A stretch of 64,000 bases of DNA from Mactromeris polynyma (lineage: Eukaryota; Mollusca; Bivalvia; Venerida; Mactridae). The notes under the pieces are model-generated. The model did no database searches and was not told where the DNA came from. It saw nothing but the letters and a program-made list of their open reading frames with translations. The translations under genes and the position numbers were made by a program. The stretch spans positions 13,131,553-13,195,552 of the forward strand of contig JASFXZ010000009.1 of the NCBI GenBank assembly GCA_032209605.1. Direction: 5' to 3'. This document shows, one piece after another, positions 31,708-45,710 of this stretch (positions are counted from its first letter, which is position 1; the number at the start of each line of letters is the position of its first letter).

Positions 31708-32035
31708 CCTCATTATTCGACACAGCCGTACTAACATGGTTTTGCTATTTGCATATCAGTGTTCAGTAAACCAATCAAATTTTACGTTTACCACCAAGGA
31801 AATTTCTCTTCAACCGAACAACTTATGTAACCTTGACTCTGATTGGTTAACCTTTCGATAAAGGGTACGTTACCTTACCGAAATCCACTGAATTTCGCTG
31901 AATTTACCGAAATTCATTTTGGATCTGGAGTAACCAGCAATTGTAACAGCTCGGCATTTTTTATGTTGCACAACAAATCTTTACCTTCAAATTGCTCCGA
32001 CCATCTTTTTTCAAGATATTTCTTTTTATTTCTTT
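31708..32035 (+). repeat. Dispersed repeat, family 3, copy 1
   Basis: Shares a series of blocks with 40945..41210 and with the reverse complement of 63530..63835: 'aaaccaatcaaa', 'accaccaa', 'cttcaaccgaacaac', 'ttaccttacc', 'ccactgaatttcg', 'ggatctgga', 'tgttgcacaaca', 'ttcaaattgc-ccgacca'. About 330 bp. No tRNA-like head or open protein frame; a non-autonomous element of unknown class. Confidence 0.8.
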
Positions 32036-33174
32036 TTTGTAATATAATGGATCCGCGTGTATTAGAAGTCTGTTTTGTGAGTGTGTCCTTCTCTCTGCTA
32101 CGCTTCATCACGTACGTTCAAAGCATAACAGCTGATTCTGTAGACCAGAGTGAAGACTATGTCGATGGCGACTAGGAAATATCATATTGTATGAGAACCG
32201 AAGTGTCGACTTTCTCAGATATTGAGCACCAAGCGAAATGTTTTTAATAATTTGTTTGGCTTGATCTTGCAATGAAGGATTTCAATTTCAACCACTCAGA
32301 CGAGACATTAGATCCATGGCTCAGAGATAATTGTCCAAAAACGCAGACGAAAAGCTAAATGGCAACATACGTTATCCAATATCATCAATATTGAGTGTAA
32401 ATTGGAATGAATTTAAGTGTCAAGCCGGAAATGTCACATCCTGAACCCGAACCGTCCGATCTCATATCACATGTCAGTCACAGAAGCCATATGTCACTGG
32501 AGTCTGTGTCTGATTGGAATAAAATCTAATAGCATTCCTTTCTCAGTCTTCTGAAATTATTTTTCTAAAGTTACTCATGACGTTTAGTTATACATGTAGT
32601 CCCCGGCGGAAAATGGTTGATTGAAGATCACATGAAATATTGACACTTGAATCAGAAGTTATGCCGATACCTACTGGCTTGCAATTTTAAATCATCATTA
32701 AGCCTATCATCGTGTTTAAATGAAAAAGATATCCTATCCAATATATATCTATACGGTACAATTACTGCGTAGGATCGGCAAATGCATGGATAAGCATACT
32801 ATGCAAGTACATTGTAATCAATACAAAAGTTCACCGTTTTCAGGATATATGAGCCGTATTACAGACGCATCTAAAGTGAACCTTAAATATGTTAGCTCAA
32901 GTTCAAAACTACAAATTATTGTAATTTCGAAACCACATTAAAACTGCTACGCCTTTTTATGGTAATCACAACAACGTATTAACACTATTCATTTATCACT
33001 CTTGATTAGGAAAATGAATTTTAAGGATAAGAATAAGATTTTACTTAAGATGTTTCTGTAGTATTGCCCCATTTATACGTATTTTGGGTAAGAGTTGATT
33101 CAGCGATTTTGTAATGGGCAGACAAAAGATTCCGCGAGATTGCTTATCCGAGTCGTGAATTTCATGGACTATTG

Positions 33175-33433
33175 TATACTTAACGCCATTAAAAACGCAA
33201 CCAAAAATTGTGCGTATAGATAAAGTGACATTTCAACGGAAAAAATATTCTTCATTTCTCAGACATAATTTCATAAAATTAATCAACACTCGAATAAGAA
33301 ATAATTGGTGTAGAGTTTAGTAAAGTTTTGAACAAGAATTAACATATATATAACTGTAACACGCTTTTGCCTGTTGGTACTACAAAATGACGCCCAGTTC
33401 AACTAGTTGCGTTTTTAATGGCGTCAAGTATAT
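33175..33433. mobile_element. Short TIR element (MITE-like), 33 kb
   Basis: 'tatacttaacgccattaaaa' at the left end and the complement of 'ttttaatggcgtcaagtata' at the right end form inverted repeats of about 27 bp with one mismatch. They enclose about 200 bp of AT-rich sequence. Confidence 0.6.
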
Positions 33434-33819
33434 ATATGACAGTCAGTTGAAGTATAGTGCGGTTTTATTAACCTCGAATAAATCAATATATTACATGGAC
33501 CGTTACATTTCAAAATAGGTGTATTGAAATGTTCTTGTGTGTCCGTAAACTTGTCGGAGAAAAGGCCGCGGGTCTGTTTTTATAGAAGAGTCATCCAAAC
33601 AGCAGTTATAGCTTTTAGGCACGAGGACATTTCCTGAAAGTTCATACACATGTTCGCAGTCAATCTAACAGTACTAAATAGGCTGCTGTCCTGCGTTCAG
33701 TAAAGGTGTTTGTGGCTCATGTTTCGTAACGTTTTGCAATTGGTTCCCCGATAGCAGTCACTGTGATAAGGTGGACCAGGAATACAAAACAAAACGTGAG
33801 TAACTAAACGCAGGGCAAC

Positions 33820-33987
33820 CGTGCGTTCGGTTAAGGCTAACACTCGCACGAGAAGAAACTGTGCACGCATTTTGCAACCGAACGCTCTGTTTGCCATAAA
33901 GTACTTTTTGGCAAACAGAGCGTTCGGTTGCAAAATGCGTGCACAGTTTCTTAACTCGTGCGAGTGTTGGCCTTAACCGAACGCACG
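33820..33987. repeat. Long near-perfect inverted repeat (about 80-bp arms)
   Basis: The arm starting gtgcgttcggttaaggc folds onto its complement ending gccttaaccgaacgcac. There is one substitution, a 2-nt indel and a very short centre around aaagtacttt. No target duplication is obvious. It could be a foldback element, or the template of a long hairpin RNA if transcribed. Confidence 0.9.
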
Positions 33988-34350
33988 ACTGATTTGAATT
34001 TGACGGCTTGCGGTGAGGATGGTGGTCTCATTATTGAACGACGAATGTTTATAATACATGAAATCCGGAATTCGCTAAAATAGGTTGTTGCAAGGAGAAC
34101 AAACAACCGTTATAATGTTAGATTATTGATATTCAGTCAGACATTAAATCATGTCTTGATTTTTATTGCATTTCGAGCACGATGTTAACGGTATAATGGT
34201 GTTAGTATTAGAGGGAAAATCCACATTTATAGCAAGTCGGAGTATATGTATTACAGTAAAATGAAACAGTACTGTGATACAATAAATCCTTAACAACAAA
34301 TTGTGAACCTGATCAGTTTAAAAGCAGCTCACTGTGGAAATATAGATACG

Positions 34351-34618
34351 ACCCGTTAGGACCCGTTAAGACCCGTTAGGACTCGTTAGGACCTGTTAGG
34401 ACCCGTTAGGACCCGTTAGGACCCGTTAGGACCCGTTAAGACCCGTTAGGACTCGTTAGGACCCGTTAGGACCCGTTAAGACCCGTTAGGACTCGTTAGG
34501 ACCCGTTATGACCCGTTAAGACCCGTTAGGACTCGTTAGGACCCGTTAGGACCCGTTAGGACCCGTTAGGACCCGTTAAGACCCGTTAGGACTCGTTAGG
34601 ACCCGTTAGGACCCGTTT
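34351..34618. repeat. 10-bp tandem array, about 27 units
   Basis: Decamer acccgttagg with variants acccgttaag and actcgttagg, arranged in a higher-order pattern. Confidence 0.95.
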
Positions 34619-35091
34619 GATAATATCAAATATTCGGGAAATGCATTCACATGGATCGTAAAATTCAAGTCGTTCTATGCAAACTTTGTTAATTTAATAG
34701 TAATATAATTAGGCTACTTTCTCATGCTAGTTATATGAAATCAAACGTCTCAGAACTTTAACTTACAGACTGCTTTACCTACTTTGTCCATAAAGTCTAA
34801 GTAAATCGACAAACGGAGAAAAATGTCGGTACACATTTTCCTAAGAGTGAAAAATCTTGAGCGGAATTCTGCGTGGATATTATTTATGGCAATACATGAC
34901 TGACTTAAAAACGACGAGAAATACAAATGATAATCGGATGACGTGCAGCCAGACATATTAGCATATCATTGATTTCTAAGCGTTCAATTTTAAAGGAATT
35001 CCAGTAAAGACTTCAGTGATGTATCATTGTGAGTTATAAACCGTCTCATCATATGTAAAATAAAGTAGAGACGGCTCATATTATTATATAT

Positions 35092-35332
35092 GTGAAACAA
35101 GAAATATCTATAAAGAAAGATAAACGGCGTAGATAGAATGATGTCTTCCGGTATGTTAAATGAAATAAGTTTTTTTGCAACATGTTGAAAAATAAATCCG
35201 GGTCTATATTATACTATAATCATGGACCTGTCTTATCATTGTCATTTTATATATGCGTAGACATATTAACTACTTCCGACAAAAATTGCTAACGAATGCA
35301 CGTCTTACACGAAAGTCCCGTTTGGTGCCTCT
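35092..35332 (+). repeat. Dispersed repeat, family 2, copy 2
   Basis: Same blocks as 26690..26985 (gaaacaagaaatatct, cggcgtagatagaatgatgt, catggacctgtcttat, cccgtttggtgcctctt). It lacks the second copy of the terminal motif. Confidence 0.75.
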
Positions 35333-38300
35333 TTGAAATTTTTATTGACATTTCTACACAATTGTTTTTATATTTGGCTTATTTGCTATTGTCTACGTGT
35401 ATATCATGATTCTCGGTTCAAATAATTGTGTCGAGTCCGGGTGGGCACACACGCTATTAGACTCGTTCCAATCAGCAGGACAAACTTCAAATGAATGTAA
35501 TTCCATTACCACATTAAATCAAAATGATAATGACAGCACCATATTAATACTATTCATGTATTACTCCTGATATGACCATATATAGCATGTATGTTAAATA
35601 AACCAGTTAAGGAAAATGTAATTTAAAGATAAGGAAAATATTTTACTTAAGATTATTAAACCAGATCATCTTTAAGTGGGAACTGCAGTACGGATTATTT
35701 TCGTATTATCTCATTTATTGATTTTATGTTCAATCTGTGGACTGAAGAGATGAAATAAACGAAATATTATGCCAGGTATCTACGCTATATTTGTGGAACA
35801 TTTCAGCCAGATCAGATTAATATTGACCAAGATACGGTCATATTTATACCTGCACACTTATAAGTTGTGTTAAGTGTATTACCGTACTTTCTACTGGCGT
35901 TGCATGAGGTATTTGTTCGACTTGACACCAGTGTTCATTTTCGGCAACATAAATATTGAATAATATTTCAGGAAAAAACCCACCCACGCGGATGATTAAG
36001 ACACAGGGGAATATATTTGATATCTCGCATCTAAGGTAACACATACATCTTATCTAGTGTGAGTGTTAGTATCTTGATACATATAAATCAGACAACATCC
36101 CGCTGATTATCTGAAAGTTGTAAATATGCTATGTGTGAATTTATTGTTATATTTATATCAGTAGTGTCAGATTCTATTTAATATCCTGATATGATAGTTC
36201 AACACTTGACACAACCAATGTCTTGAAAGTGGAATTTAATTGGTTAGTGGGTGAAGGTATGGTTTGGTTAACATTAATTTTATAAGCAGAGAACGATGTT
36301 AACGTAAATAAAACACTTTTCGCCATAATAATATTAATTTTGTATTTGAGGGAACGGAAAGGAAAATGTGAACAACACATTAACCTGGTGCGTTTTGGTT
36401 CTAAACATAAACTCGTCTTATCTAAAAAAAAACATTATTTGGAGTTCATCGTCTACAACATCGGTGACACTCTCACGAACATCGAGAACATGTGAACACT
36501 GTTGATGGTACATACTGCAAGCTTGTTCCAAAATTCAAATTGCCCAGACGTATCATTAATACATATATCTCAGCTGTAAGTCGAACACCGCGAAGAAAAT
36601 CGAAGTGACAATAAATTGACACAGTCCAATATATACGACATTTAGCGTAAATTGCAACCTGTAACGTTCCATATCATCAAATTCTATTCGAAGCAAATGG
36701 CCATTTACGCGAGCATGAATCGTTTTATAAGTAAAATGGATGTAACCATCACCACCAAACCTTGATCAGAACATTAACGGTCAAATAGGTACAGTCTGAA
36801 TATCTCATCCGAATGTCTTGGGCATGATACAATCTTGTTTTTTTTAATATTCAAAACGTTTTTTAAATTGAATGATACAGCAATAGCCTTTACGAAGATT
36901 GTTATGAGTATAACCATGCTTTACTATTAGTTTCCATTTCAAAAGCACTTTTAAAAAAACTTCCAAAAGTATTCCCCGGGAATTATGCACGGCCCAAGAA
37001 TAAGTCAATTTTCATTTAACAGTCAGATGATTATGTTCAACTGCTTTGCGATTCAATATGTTTGTACTTTTATAATCTTAATCTTATACTAGTATAATTT
37101 ATCTATTTTATATTTTTACACTATGGACGAATACATTATCATACTCGGCAAATGTTTAGAAAATATTTCCTCTGAAAATTTGAATATACTAACATCGCTG
37201 GTAATGCAGAAGCCGTTTGGTTCACTGGTCATGGATTCAATGGTTAGTTAAGTTAGGTATTACTAAATTTAAGTCGCGTCATGAGAACGGAGCACGGCCA
37301 AAGAAATATCAAGCACCGCATTCTTACTGTGTATTGACGTGACTAAGAACACGTTCTGGTGTTAATTGTTTTTAAATAAAATAATCTTAATTTTTATCGT
37401 TCTTCTTTAACGTTTTATTTTAAGGCCGTTTCAATGATACCATGGTCACTGGTCAGTCGATATGACCACCGTTAATTGGTTCAAAACCTATACTTACACG
37501 TCATTTAATATATGCTAATAATAATTCCTAAACACTATTTAAACTCTTTAAATTCGCTGGCTTTTACACCATCTAAATTGTTGCCATTTATTAATGTTTC
37601 GAAGTATTTTTTGTACAAAATTACATAATTATAAGAGCTACTAGACTGACTTATTCAAAGCTCAAAACACTCAGACATCCCCAGGACATTATACGACGAA
37701 TGTGACTTGTAACAAAAGCGAGTTCACACTATGAAGAAATGTTCCCACTTATACCGTATATGGGACATACTTTGACAAACGGGATATTAGTTGAATGTGA
37801 CAACATACAATGACATTATTCATAAGTTTCGATTTTATCAGTCGGATTTTTTTTTCTTCTATGCTTACCAATAGGATGGTAATGTTATTTTGCCCTTTTT
37901 ACACAAGAGGAAATGATATAATTATATCACTCAATATTAATCTTTTCTCCCCGTTTCAATGCACCCAATGTTTCGATAAATGAATATAAATCTAAAATAA
38001 ACTGTAGGATAAGTTTATTATTCTTATACGAGAATAATTTTACAAGAATATATATTGTATGTACGTATTGTTCGTGATCGCAAACTGTGACTATTTTAAG
38101 GACGAACACTTAAGCATGTATTTTCCACTAATGAAAGAATGATGGTACTAAAAGTAGTAGTTGGTAGTTAACCAAAAATTTGATATCAAAACGTTTAACA
38201 AAGGAGAAACACTCAAACTGAAACGCATACAAACAACAATAACATTTAAAAATGCTCACATTATGACTTATAAATTAAAAAAAACATTATTATCGACAAT

Positions 38301-40944
38301 TTTAATAGACAATTTGCTTTATTAAATTATTCAAGCATATGTTTTAAAACCCTAGTATTTTCACTGACAGTTACAATGTTGTAAATCGCTATGTGGATAT
38401 TATTTCCCTTAATGGTTTTAATATCATCATAATTGTTTTGCCAGAGTGGTGGCCATTAAAAGTCGCCCCGCACTTGCATTAAATGCTGTTATCATATCAC
38501 CCATCGGGGATAGCACTTATACATTCATAATTCTTTCCCATCCCAACTAGATATGTGCCCTTTCATTTCCTCAACCCATAGTGTTTTGTGTGCTGACGTT
38601 TCCCTTGGATTTGTGTGGACATACAATGTCTCGTAAATTAGGCATTCCACGTACCAACTTAAACATTCCGATATGTCCAAACTAGACGCATACTATTGAC
38701 AACAGGTTTAGACAAAGAGCTCTCCTGGTAAACTCAGTTGGTAGAGCAATGTGCTGTTGCCCGGGAGTTTACAGCTGAATCATATTTTGTGTTGCATTTG
38801 ACTGAGGACCCTTGTCCCCCACTGCTTGTGGAAGAGCATGTTCATACGGGTTAATTATTAATTCCATGAAATCTGATTGGAACAACTTGCAACCATGTAG
38901 ATTCTATATCCGACAATATGTTGAAACCTGGCGTTAAATAAAAAAAGCAAAAAATAAACAATAGCGTCTATATACCTAGTATAACATATTAACCATATTA
39001 GTGTTTTGTAACAAACGCTCATAAACAAATGTTCATCTTTGTTCACAGACATTCAACGTTCTCATAAATACTTTTTGAAATACTAAGTTAGCATTAGTTT
39101 GAAAACGGACGGATGAATAAATACTGTGACAAAAACAACGTTTACATCAAATATTACAGTCTCATCTGGATCTACCAATAGTATATATCTACTTCATTGC
39201 ATTGGATTCATATTTATATCTCCTTTCTCGTGTATTAAACATAAAAATGGTACAATGTCATACAATATTCTATTTTCTGTAAGTGCCTCAAGCTCTCTCA
39301 TATTTATCGGAAAATCCACATATAAAGATCACAATTAAAAAACCGTAACAGATTTATCATACACAGCTATCGTATTTTTAATGTAATATCGTAAACAACA
39401 CACCACATTCAGTCGTATACAAGTATATGCGTGGGTCCCTGACGATAGAAAGACGAGTGTACTGCTATATGCTTCGCGGAAAGTAATAAAGTGATTTTCA
39501 TGGTTATTTACTTTAGTATTGTTAGACTTACCATCATTTATGTTTATGTCATGTGTCCCTTTTTTGCCTTTTTACACGTATATGTTTGAGTTCATTACGT
39601 GCATGAATGATTCTCTCGTAGTTGTATTGTCCTTTAGTCCCGATGGGTCACTGTATATAATATGTTCATCTTAGGCTCCATTTTCAAGTCCTTTTGTTTA
39701 TTTCTTGACCTATGATATCTGGAGGCCCTGTATTTTGAATGTAGCCTTCCCTTAAGAACTCGTTCTCACTTTTTTAAAGAACGTTCACTTTATTTACACA
39801 AATGTTCACTTTATTTACACAAACGTTCACTTTATTAAAAAAAAACGTTCACTTGATTAAAAAACCAACATATTAACCATGGGTAAATTTGCATCGAAAG
39901 GCAAACACATACACATATGTGGTTGTACCAGGGCAATATATAAGCACTACAACTCACTTCATTAGACGAGATTTACTTTTATTAAAATTCACTCGATAAA
40001 CGCTATAAATATACAGAGATAAGGATGACACAGTGCTTTACAACATCATTATGATACTATTCTACAGTATACGTATGAAAATGTAGATATTGAGTAGAAA
40101 CTAAGAACAAATTAATTAATGAACAACCGCCGTAAACAGGATTCTACCATTAGCAAATACAGTAGAACGACGGTCACCGTAAAAGTGAAACGGAAAATGG
40201 CAACAATGATATGAATTAATCCGAGACTTTTGAGTAACCAAAATGAATAATTCAAATCTAGACTTGAAGTACGAGTAAACATACAATGCAATCAAAGTGC
40301 TCACAATCATCTAACATGTTATAACTAATTAATCAATTAACTAATTAAGTACAGCAATCCCTTATACCAACATGAAATTATATTTCATTAACACATGCGG
40401 CTCTTATTAAAGATTCTCCGACAAAAACGAATTCAAAGCAAGCAAGTGTTTATTTACTCAGAATATTCCAATTTCTGCGAGATTGAAATATAACCTTATT
40501 GGGTGATATTTGTATAGTAAAAATTTATCAAATTAATCAAAACGTATACCTCGGTTCGTTTCGGGCAGTTTTCTGTTTAGTTTTAACAGTATTCTGGCTG
40601 CTTTAAACGAAATGGAATAGTATGAACACATCTGACAAATTAATGATTTTATATTTACGGCAATTGTATTAAATTATAGCTCAAATACACATTGTTCACC
40701 CTTCGTCCAATAAAATATCAATTGAATAAATAATTAACGATACTTGATAGCTGGGACAACAAGATATATATCTTATATGGAATAAATCAGTCGCTTTAAG
40801 TACGCTGTAAAATGGCTCATTGACTGAACTGTTATTTGGAATTAGTAGATACAGATCTTACAGAAGTTTATAAGATCTAGAGTATCTTACAGAATGAATT
40901 TAAGTGTGTTATTTTTCGGTGCTTGATATTTACATATATACGTA
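35333..40944. other. AT-rich stretch with minor repeats, no gene recognised
   Basis: No ORF over 70 codons. There is a tRNA A-box-like string (actcagttggtagagc near 38738) without a matching B-box, and four imperfect copies of 'acgttcactttatt' at about 39781..39855. Otherwise unremarkable. Confidence 0.45.
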
Positions 40945-41210
40945 TTGTGTAAACCAATCAAATCTTACATTAACCACCAATGCATTTCTCTTCAACCGAA
41001 CAACGTTTGTAACATTGACGCGAAAATGGTTAATCTTTCTTTAAAAGGTACGTTACCTTACCTAATCCACTGAATTTCGGTGAATTTACCGAAATCCATT
41101 TTGGATCTGGAGTGATAAGCAATTGTAACATTTCGTCATTTGTTTTATGTTGCACAACAAATCTAAACCTTCAAATTGCGCCGACCATCTTTTTTCAGGA
41201 CATTTCTGGT
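40945..41210 (+). repeat. Dispersed repeat, family 3, copy 2
   Basis: Aligned by eye to 31745..32020. It has the same order of blocks with moderate divergence and lacks the first part of copy 1. Confidence 0.75.
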
Positions 41211-41621
41211 TTAATATACATTTATATGATAATTAATTATAGCAGTGCGTTAATTAAGCGAAAATATACTCCTGAACATAACCAACTTACATGAGTTTAT
41301 GGTCACCTTTTGTGTAATGATAAACTATCAGGGCTCTAGAAATCCACGAGCCCGACGTCCCGTCTAATCTGAATCTGGCTACCAACAATTCAGTTGAAGT
41401 CAGTCCCGGACAAGTATGTTTTAAAGCTAACCAATATCAGCAATTGTTCAGTTGTAAGTCGACTCTTTGATTACCACAAACACTGTTTTTCGAAATTATT
41501 AAATATTTCGACTTGAGTTATTTTCATAACTATGCTTACTGGAAGATTCCGAGCACGACGGAAAGGACTTGAGAGTTACCAGGTTCGAGTTGCCCCTTAA
41601 AATGTTGTTTATAGTACAGTA

Positions 41622-41760
41622 AAACCTCAATAATTAGACCGCCTAAAAATTAAAGACACTATGTTCAAGTCCATTTTCTCTGTTTTGCTCTTTATCTAAC
41701 CTCAATAAGAAGACCAGTTTCAAGGGTCCCAAATGTGGTCTTATTATCGAGGTTTTACTG
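41622..41760. mobile_element. CAGTAAAACCTC MITE, copy 1 (both ends)
   Basis: Starts cagtaaaacctcaataat and ends with the inverted form, tattatcgaggttttactg. About 140 bp. The end sequence resembles the TIRs of pogo/Tigger-type elements (family knowledge, uncertain). Confidence 0.65.
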
Positions 41761-42926
41761 TTACACACAGTACTATTAACAATTTTTCAAAAGACAATCC
41801 GAACCTGACACGTATCGAATTAATAATCTTAAGTCGATAGTAAGATGTTGAATCCATTTTTCAGCATGTGTGTTGACAGTGGTATTATGGTTTTACTAAT
41901 GGAAAATACATCGCGAGTTTCCTTGATGGTGAATGAATTATAGTATGATAAAGCATTACCTACTAATCACATGTCCTTTAATGTGTATTTTTCGTGATCA
42001 AAAGCAATCATCTCCCAATATATTCAATACGGTAAACCGGGCGTTCGTCTTATATCTGATAAGTGAAATAAAATGTCATATGAAAAATGTCAACTTAACG
42101 ATAGCAAGACGAATCAATTGTATTTAAGCAGAGACTTACACACAGAGTGTCAACTGAGGCCAGGGTATAATCTTAAGCTATCTTATTACTTATTAACTGT
42201 AAATCAAATTTAAACAGATTCAACATTCTTTTTAATTTGATATCACGGGTAACCTCCGTGGGGAGGGATTGTGGTCGATTGTATTGAGATAGTTCACATT
42301 TGATATCATATTCTTTACCATACTGTTATGATAGAGTTATGTACGCTGATACCCAAACATATATATTATCCAACCAAATTGCGATAAATGTGTCGCGTTG
42401 GCCATCGATGGACTTGAGGTAATGTTATGCAATTTTTGTTCATTTGTTTACCTAAACAAACATGAAACATATTTCCTATAGTTAAAACATCATTAAACAT
42501 GCATTAACAAAGAATAAACTCATAATGCATTGATCCGTATTTGTTGAAGAAAGATGTTTGTATATCATAAAATGTAAAAGTTGCTTTAACAATCGGGCTA
42601 TTTTGTAAGTTATAACTGTTAGTAATATGGTAAAAAAGACATTTTCAATCGGTTATACATTGCAATGGTTCTTATTAAAGATGATTTAGCCAATGTAACT
42701 ACTGGATGAAGCCAATAGAAACGTTTTATGTTCAGTTGAGCCAGATACATCTTTAACATAGCTGTGTCTTTTACGCATCAAATCGCTTTAATCAGATATA
42801 TCATGAACAAGACAAAAAGCTATAGTAATTTGGTGTTTAACAACATAATTTATCCCCCAATTTAACAAAACTGGTTAGTTGCAATGATTAGTTTATCATC
42901 AAGATGTATAACAGTCTGGTGATGTT

Positions 42927-43241
42927 ATGATATTAACTGAACTAAATTATCCATTAGTTGACACGAGACGAGAACGCATGTGTCTCATAGAAAGCGTCCT
43001 GAACCAATTTACCGCCTTAATAGGCATCGGTGTATCCTTCATCTGGTTTCATTACAATAAAATTACTCCAAGAAACTTCCCTCGGGTATACAGAACGTTT
43101 TTGTGTTCTTTGATAACCGCTTCAGCGATTTCAACGTTCTACGTTTCATTCAAAACCCTCATACCGAAGCATTTCAAAGATTTATCTCTGTATACCAGTA
43201 ACCCCTTCATTCGTGCATTAATGTGTTGTACCAAGCGATAA
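42927..43241 (+). CDS. Small ORF of 104 codons, function unknown
   Basis: The longest open frame in this part of the window outside repeats. The predicted product has two hydrophobic stretches (FTALIGIGVSFIW near residue 28, TFLCSLITASAI near 60) and a basic C-terminus. I recognise no family and see no splice context or paralogue. In a genome this AT-rich a 104-codon frame can arise by chance. Treat it as a candidate exon at best. Confidence 0.12.
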   Translation: MILTELNYPLVDTRRERMCLIESVLNQFTALIGIGVSFIWFHYNKITPRNFPRVYRTFLCSLITASAISTFYVSFKTLIPKHFKDLSLYTSNPFIRALMCCTKR

Positions 43242-43655
43242 GATGCTGTTGCCTATAGATAACAACGATCATGTCTAGATGCCACAGAATCATGATGCAC
43301 AGGAGAAACAACTTTAGATACATTGAGATAAGATGTTACAAATTCGCTGAATACTCTGATGTGCTGAACTTAAACCCAAACTCGAACAGTTTAAATTAAA
43401 CTTTATGCTTTACTCTAATTGTTTACGTTATGCGGCTCGATATACTCAGTACTTCTTTCCAGTAATGCCCTTGCATTATAAATATGTATCGTTGTTTTCC
43501 ATGAATATATCTTTTTAGTATTTTGGATCTCTATGATATATCCATGCACCACCACCACTAGATGCGGCAGTGAGAAGATGATACAGTATATATGTTTAGT
43601 ATAATGCCGATGATACAATAAACAACAACTAATTTGCTATGTATTTTTATACTAC

Positions 43656-43770
43656 AGTAAAACCTCAATAATAAGACCCACCCTTGGTACCCTTTAAAAC
43701 TGGTCTTCTTATTGAGATTGTCTTAATATCGAGGTTAAACAAGGAGCAAAACAGTAAAAATGGACCTAAA
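43656..43770. mobile_element. CAGTAAAACCTC MITE, copy 2 (one end)
   Basis: A left end identical to the family (cagtaaaacctcaataataa), preceded by TA. The interior is related to copy 1 ('ctggtcttcttattgag', 'gagcaaaacagt'), but I see no right end, so it is truncated or eroded. Confidence 0.5.
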
Positions 43771-44949
43771 AAGTAAAAGTACAAAATTTCTCAGCCAATA
43801 TAACGATCATGCTCAAAAAGCTACGTCATGTAATTGTGTTCATGTGAAAATGCATTTTGACGCCGTATCTCCGTCAAATGTTCATTCCAGTTGAGTGATA
43901 CATTTCATTCTGTATTGTATAATAAAGGATTTGCTTGTGAACTGCGTAATTAGCGTTTCTCCCATTTAACAGCTAATGCGGCAGATATTGTAATTCTTTG
44001 TCAATGTAATGAGGTCGTTAAACGGTGATTGAATTACACCCATCCGATATTGACCGTATTTATTTATCAAAACAGTTTCTCGTTTGAAATGACATCAGTC
44101 CAGTACGAGATGGTTCAGTGTGAAACAATACAGCCACTTTATGTGATTGTAAACTGGCGACTTTCATTTGAAATATACTTTCCTAATGCTCATTATTGGT
44201 ATTGACTTGGGTGTTTTTACTGGGCGTGTTATAACACAAACAGTTTATACTTACTTGGACAAGCGTATTCAAAAGTTGCAACTTACTAAAAATACTTAAA
44301 ATCGTTACAAAATTATTTATCAGTTGATTAATACTTTGTGTCCGAAACATATACTCAGTATATTTAAAACGCACATTTTTGTACCAGTGATAATGTCTTT
44401 TAAATGCTTTTTAGTGTTTTAAAACTCATTTTGATATAAAAATACCCGTTGATTGAAAGAAAATGTCGAGTTAATCATTGTGTAAAATGAAATAATATCA
44501 TGTTAAGTTGTTATGTTGCATCCCTGGTTAAATTCATGACATTTGAGAAATCTTACATTTCGCGTTTTTAAATGCACTGAGTATATTCTCATGATTGCTT
44601 GTATTCAGGCATGTTTGCAGTATCATATGATTACCTATGTCTATAATGTATACATATCTTTAAAATTGAACCCGCGAAAGTCAGGCATTAAAACAATGGT
44701 ATATTAATCAAATTGACTCATTTTGTTTATTCAGCACATTTAGAGCGTATTGTGTTAGAATGATCTTCATTACTCTTTGTTCATTGTAAGTTTTATTTAC
44801 AAGCTTATTCTAGTTATATTTGTTATATGTTGTCTAATCTCCATGTACTTGTATACTCTCTGTATGTTAACCTTTGTTACTTTCATGTCATAGTCTTATA
44901 AAGATCAAATATTCATAATTTGTATACATGTATATAGTACTGTAAAACA

Positions 44950-45110
44950 ACTATAGTACTACCTATGGAGTATGTTTTCATCTCTCTCTATTTGTATGTA
45001 TTGTTTAATTATATATTTGTTCATGTTCTTCTCTGTTTAACAATTCCGCCCAGCAGAGGGCAATGATCTGTAGAGATCACGCCTAATAAACTGAATTTAA
45101 TTTAATTGAT
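44950..45110 (+). repeat. Possible 3' end of a non-LTR element
   Basis: 'gcagagggcaatgatctg' followed by 'aataaactgaatttaattta' resembles a polyadenylation signal with a short repeated tail, as at the 3' ends of some non-LTR retrotransposons. No reverse transcriptase remnant is visible upstream. Confidence 0.25.
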
Positions 45111-45334
45111 GTTTTCAATACAACTAACCTTACCCTATGTATGATAAGTTGTGTATACAAACATCGTATGCAATCATCGCAATGCCTGACGTACGCAGGA
45201 TCATTTTGACGAGATGTTAAATATATCAACAACTCCGACCTCTGATTTTGACATAACTCTTTAATGCTCATATTTACAACATTAAAGCTGGACTGTCAGC
45301 AGAACGGTTTATCATAGTCAAATGTAAATACTTG

Positions 45335-45575
45335 ATCATTATAGGCGAATAAACTGTTAACATAAATACATTTGTGTATATACAGCTTTGATGAAAGATT
45401 GATGAAGAAATATTTTGCTCACATTACGTTCACAGCAGATGCCTAGTTACCATAGCGCAAGGTCTATATTCATGTTTATAGTTTATTCGCGTATAATGAT
45501 CTAGATTGATGGAGAAATATTTTGCTCACGTTACGTTGCTCCGTGGTAACTAGGCATTCACTGTGAACATAAAGT
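45335..45575. repeat. Foldback and direct repeat near 45.4 kb
   Basis: 'tcattataggcgaataaact' near 45336 is complementary to 'agtttattcgcgtataatga' near 45480. In addition 'gaagaaatattttgctcac' recurs directly as 'ggagaaatattttgctcac', and 'gcctagttacca' is inverted to 'tggtaactaggc'. A rearranged foldback. Confidence 0.65.
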
Positions 45576-45710
45576 GTGTAGATTTTTATTTAGATATTCA
45601 TATACTTACAATATATCGGTGTTGCTGTATAACATTGATTTTGACTACATTATCGACCAACCAAATATTGTCCTCGAAGCGGGCTTTTTAAAATTTGACC
45701 AATCATATTT

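Noticed and set aside
31843..32175. 110-codon plus ORF
   Set aside because: It starts inside dispersed repeat family 3, whose other copies do not keep the frame.
34351..34618. Interstitial telomeric repeat
   Set aside because: The decamer contains TTAGG by chance but not tandem TTAGGG or TTAGG.
38725..38775. tRNA gene
   Set aside because: An A-box-like string is present, but there is no B-box and no cloverleaf; at most a SINE remnant.
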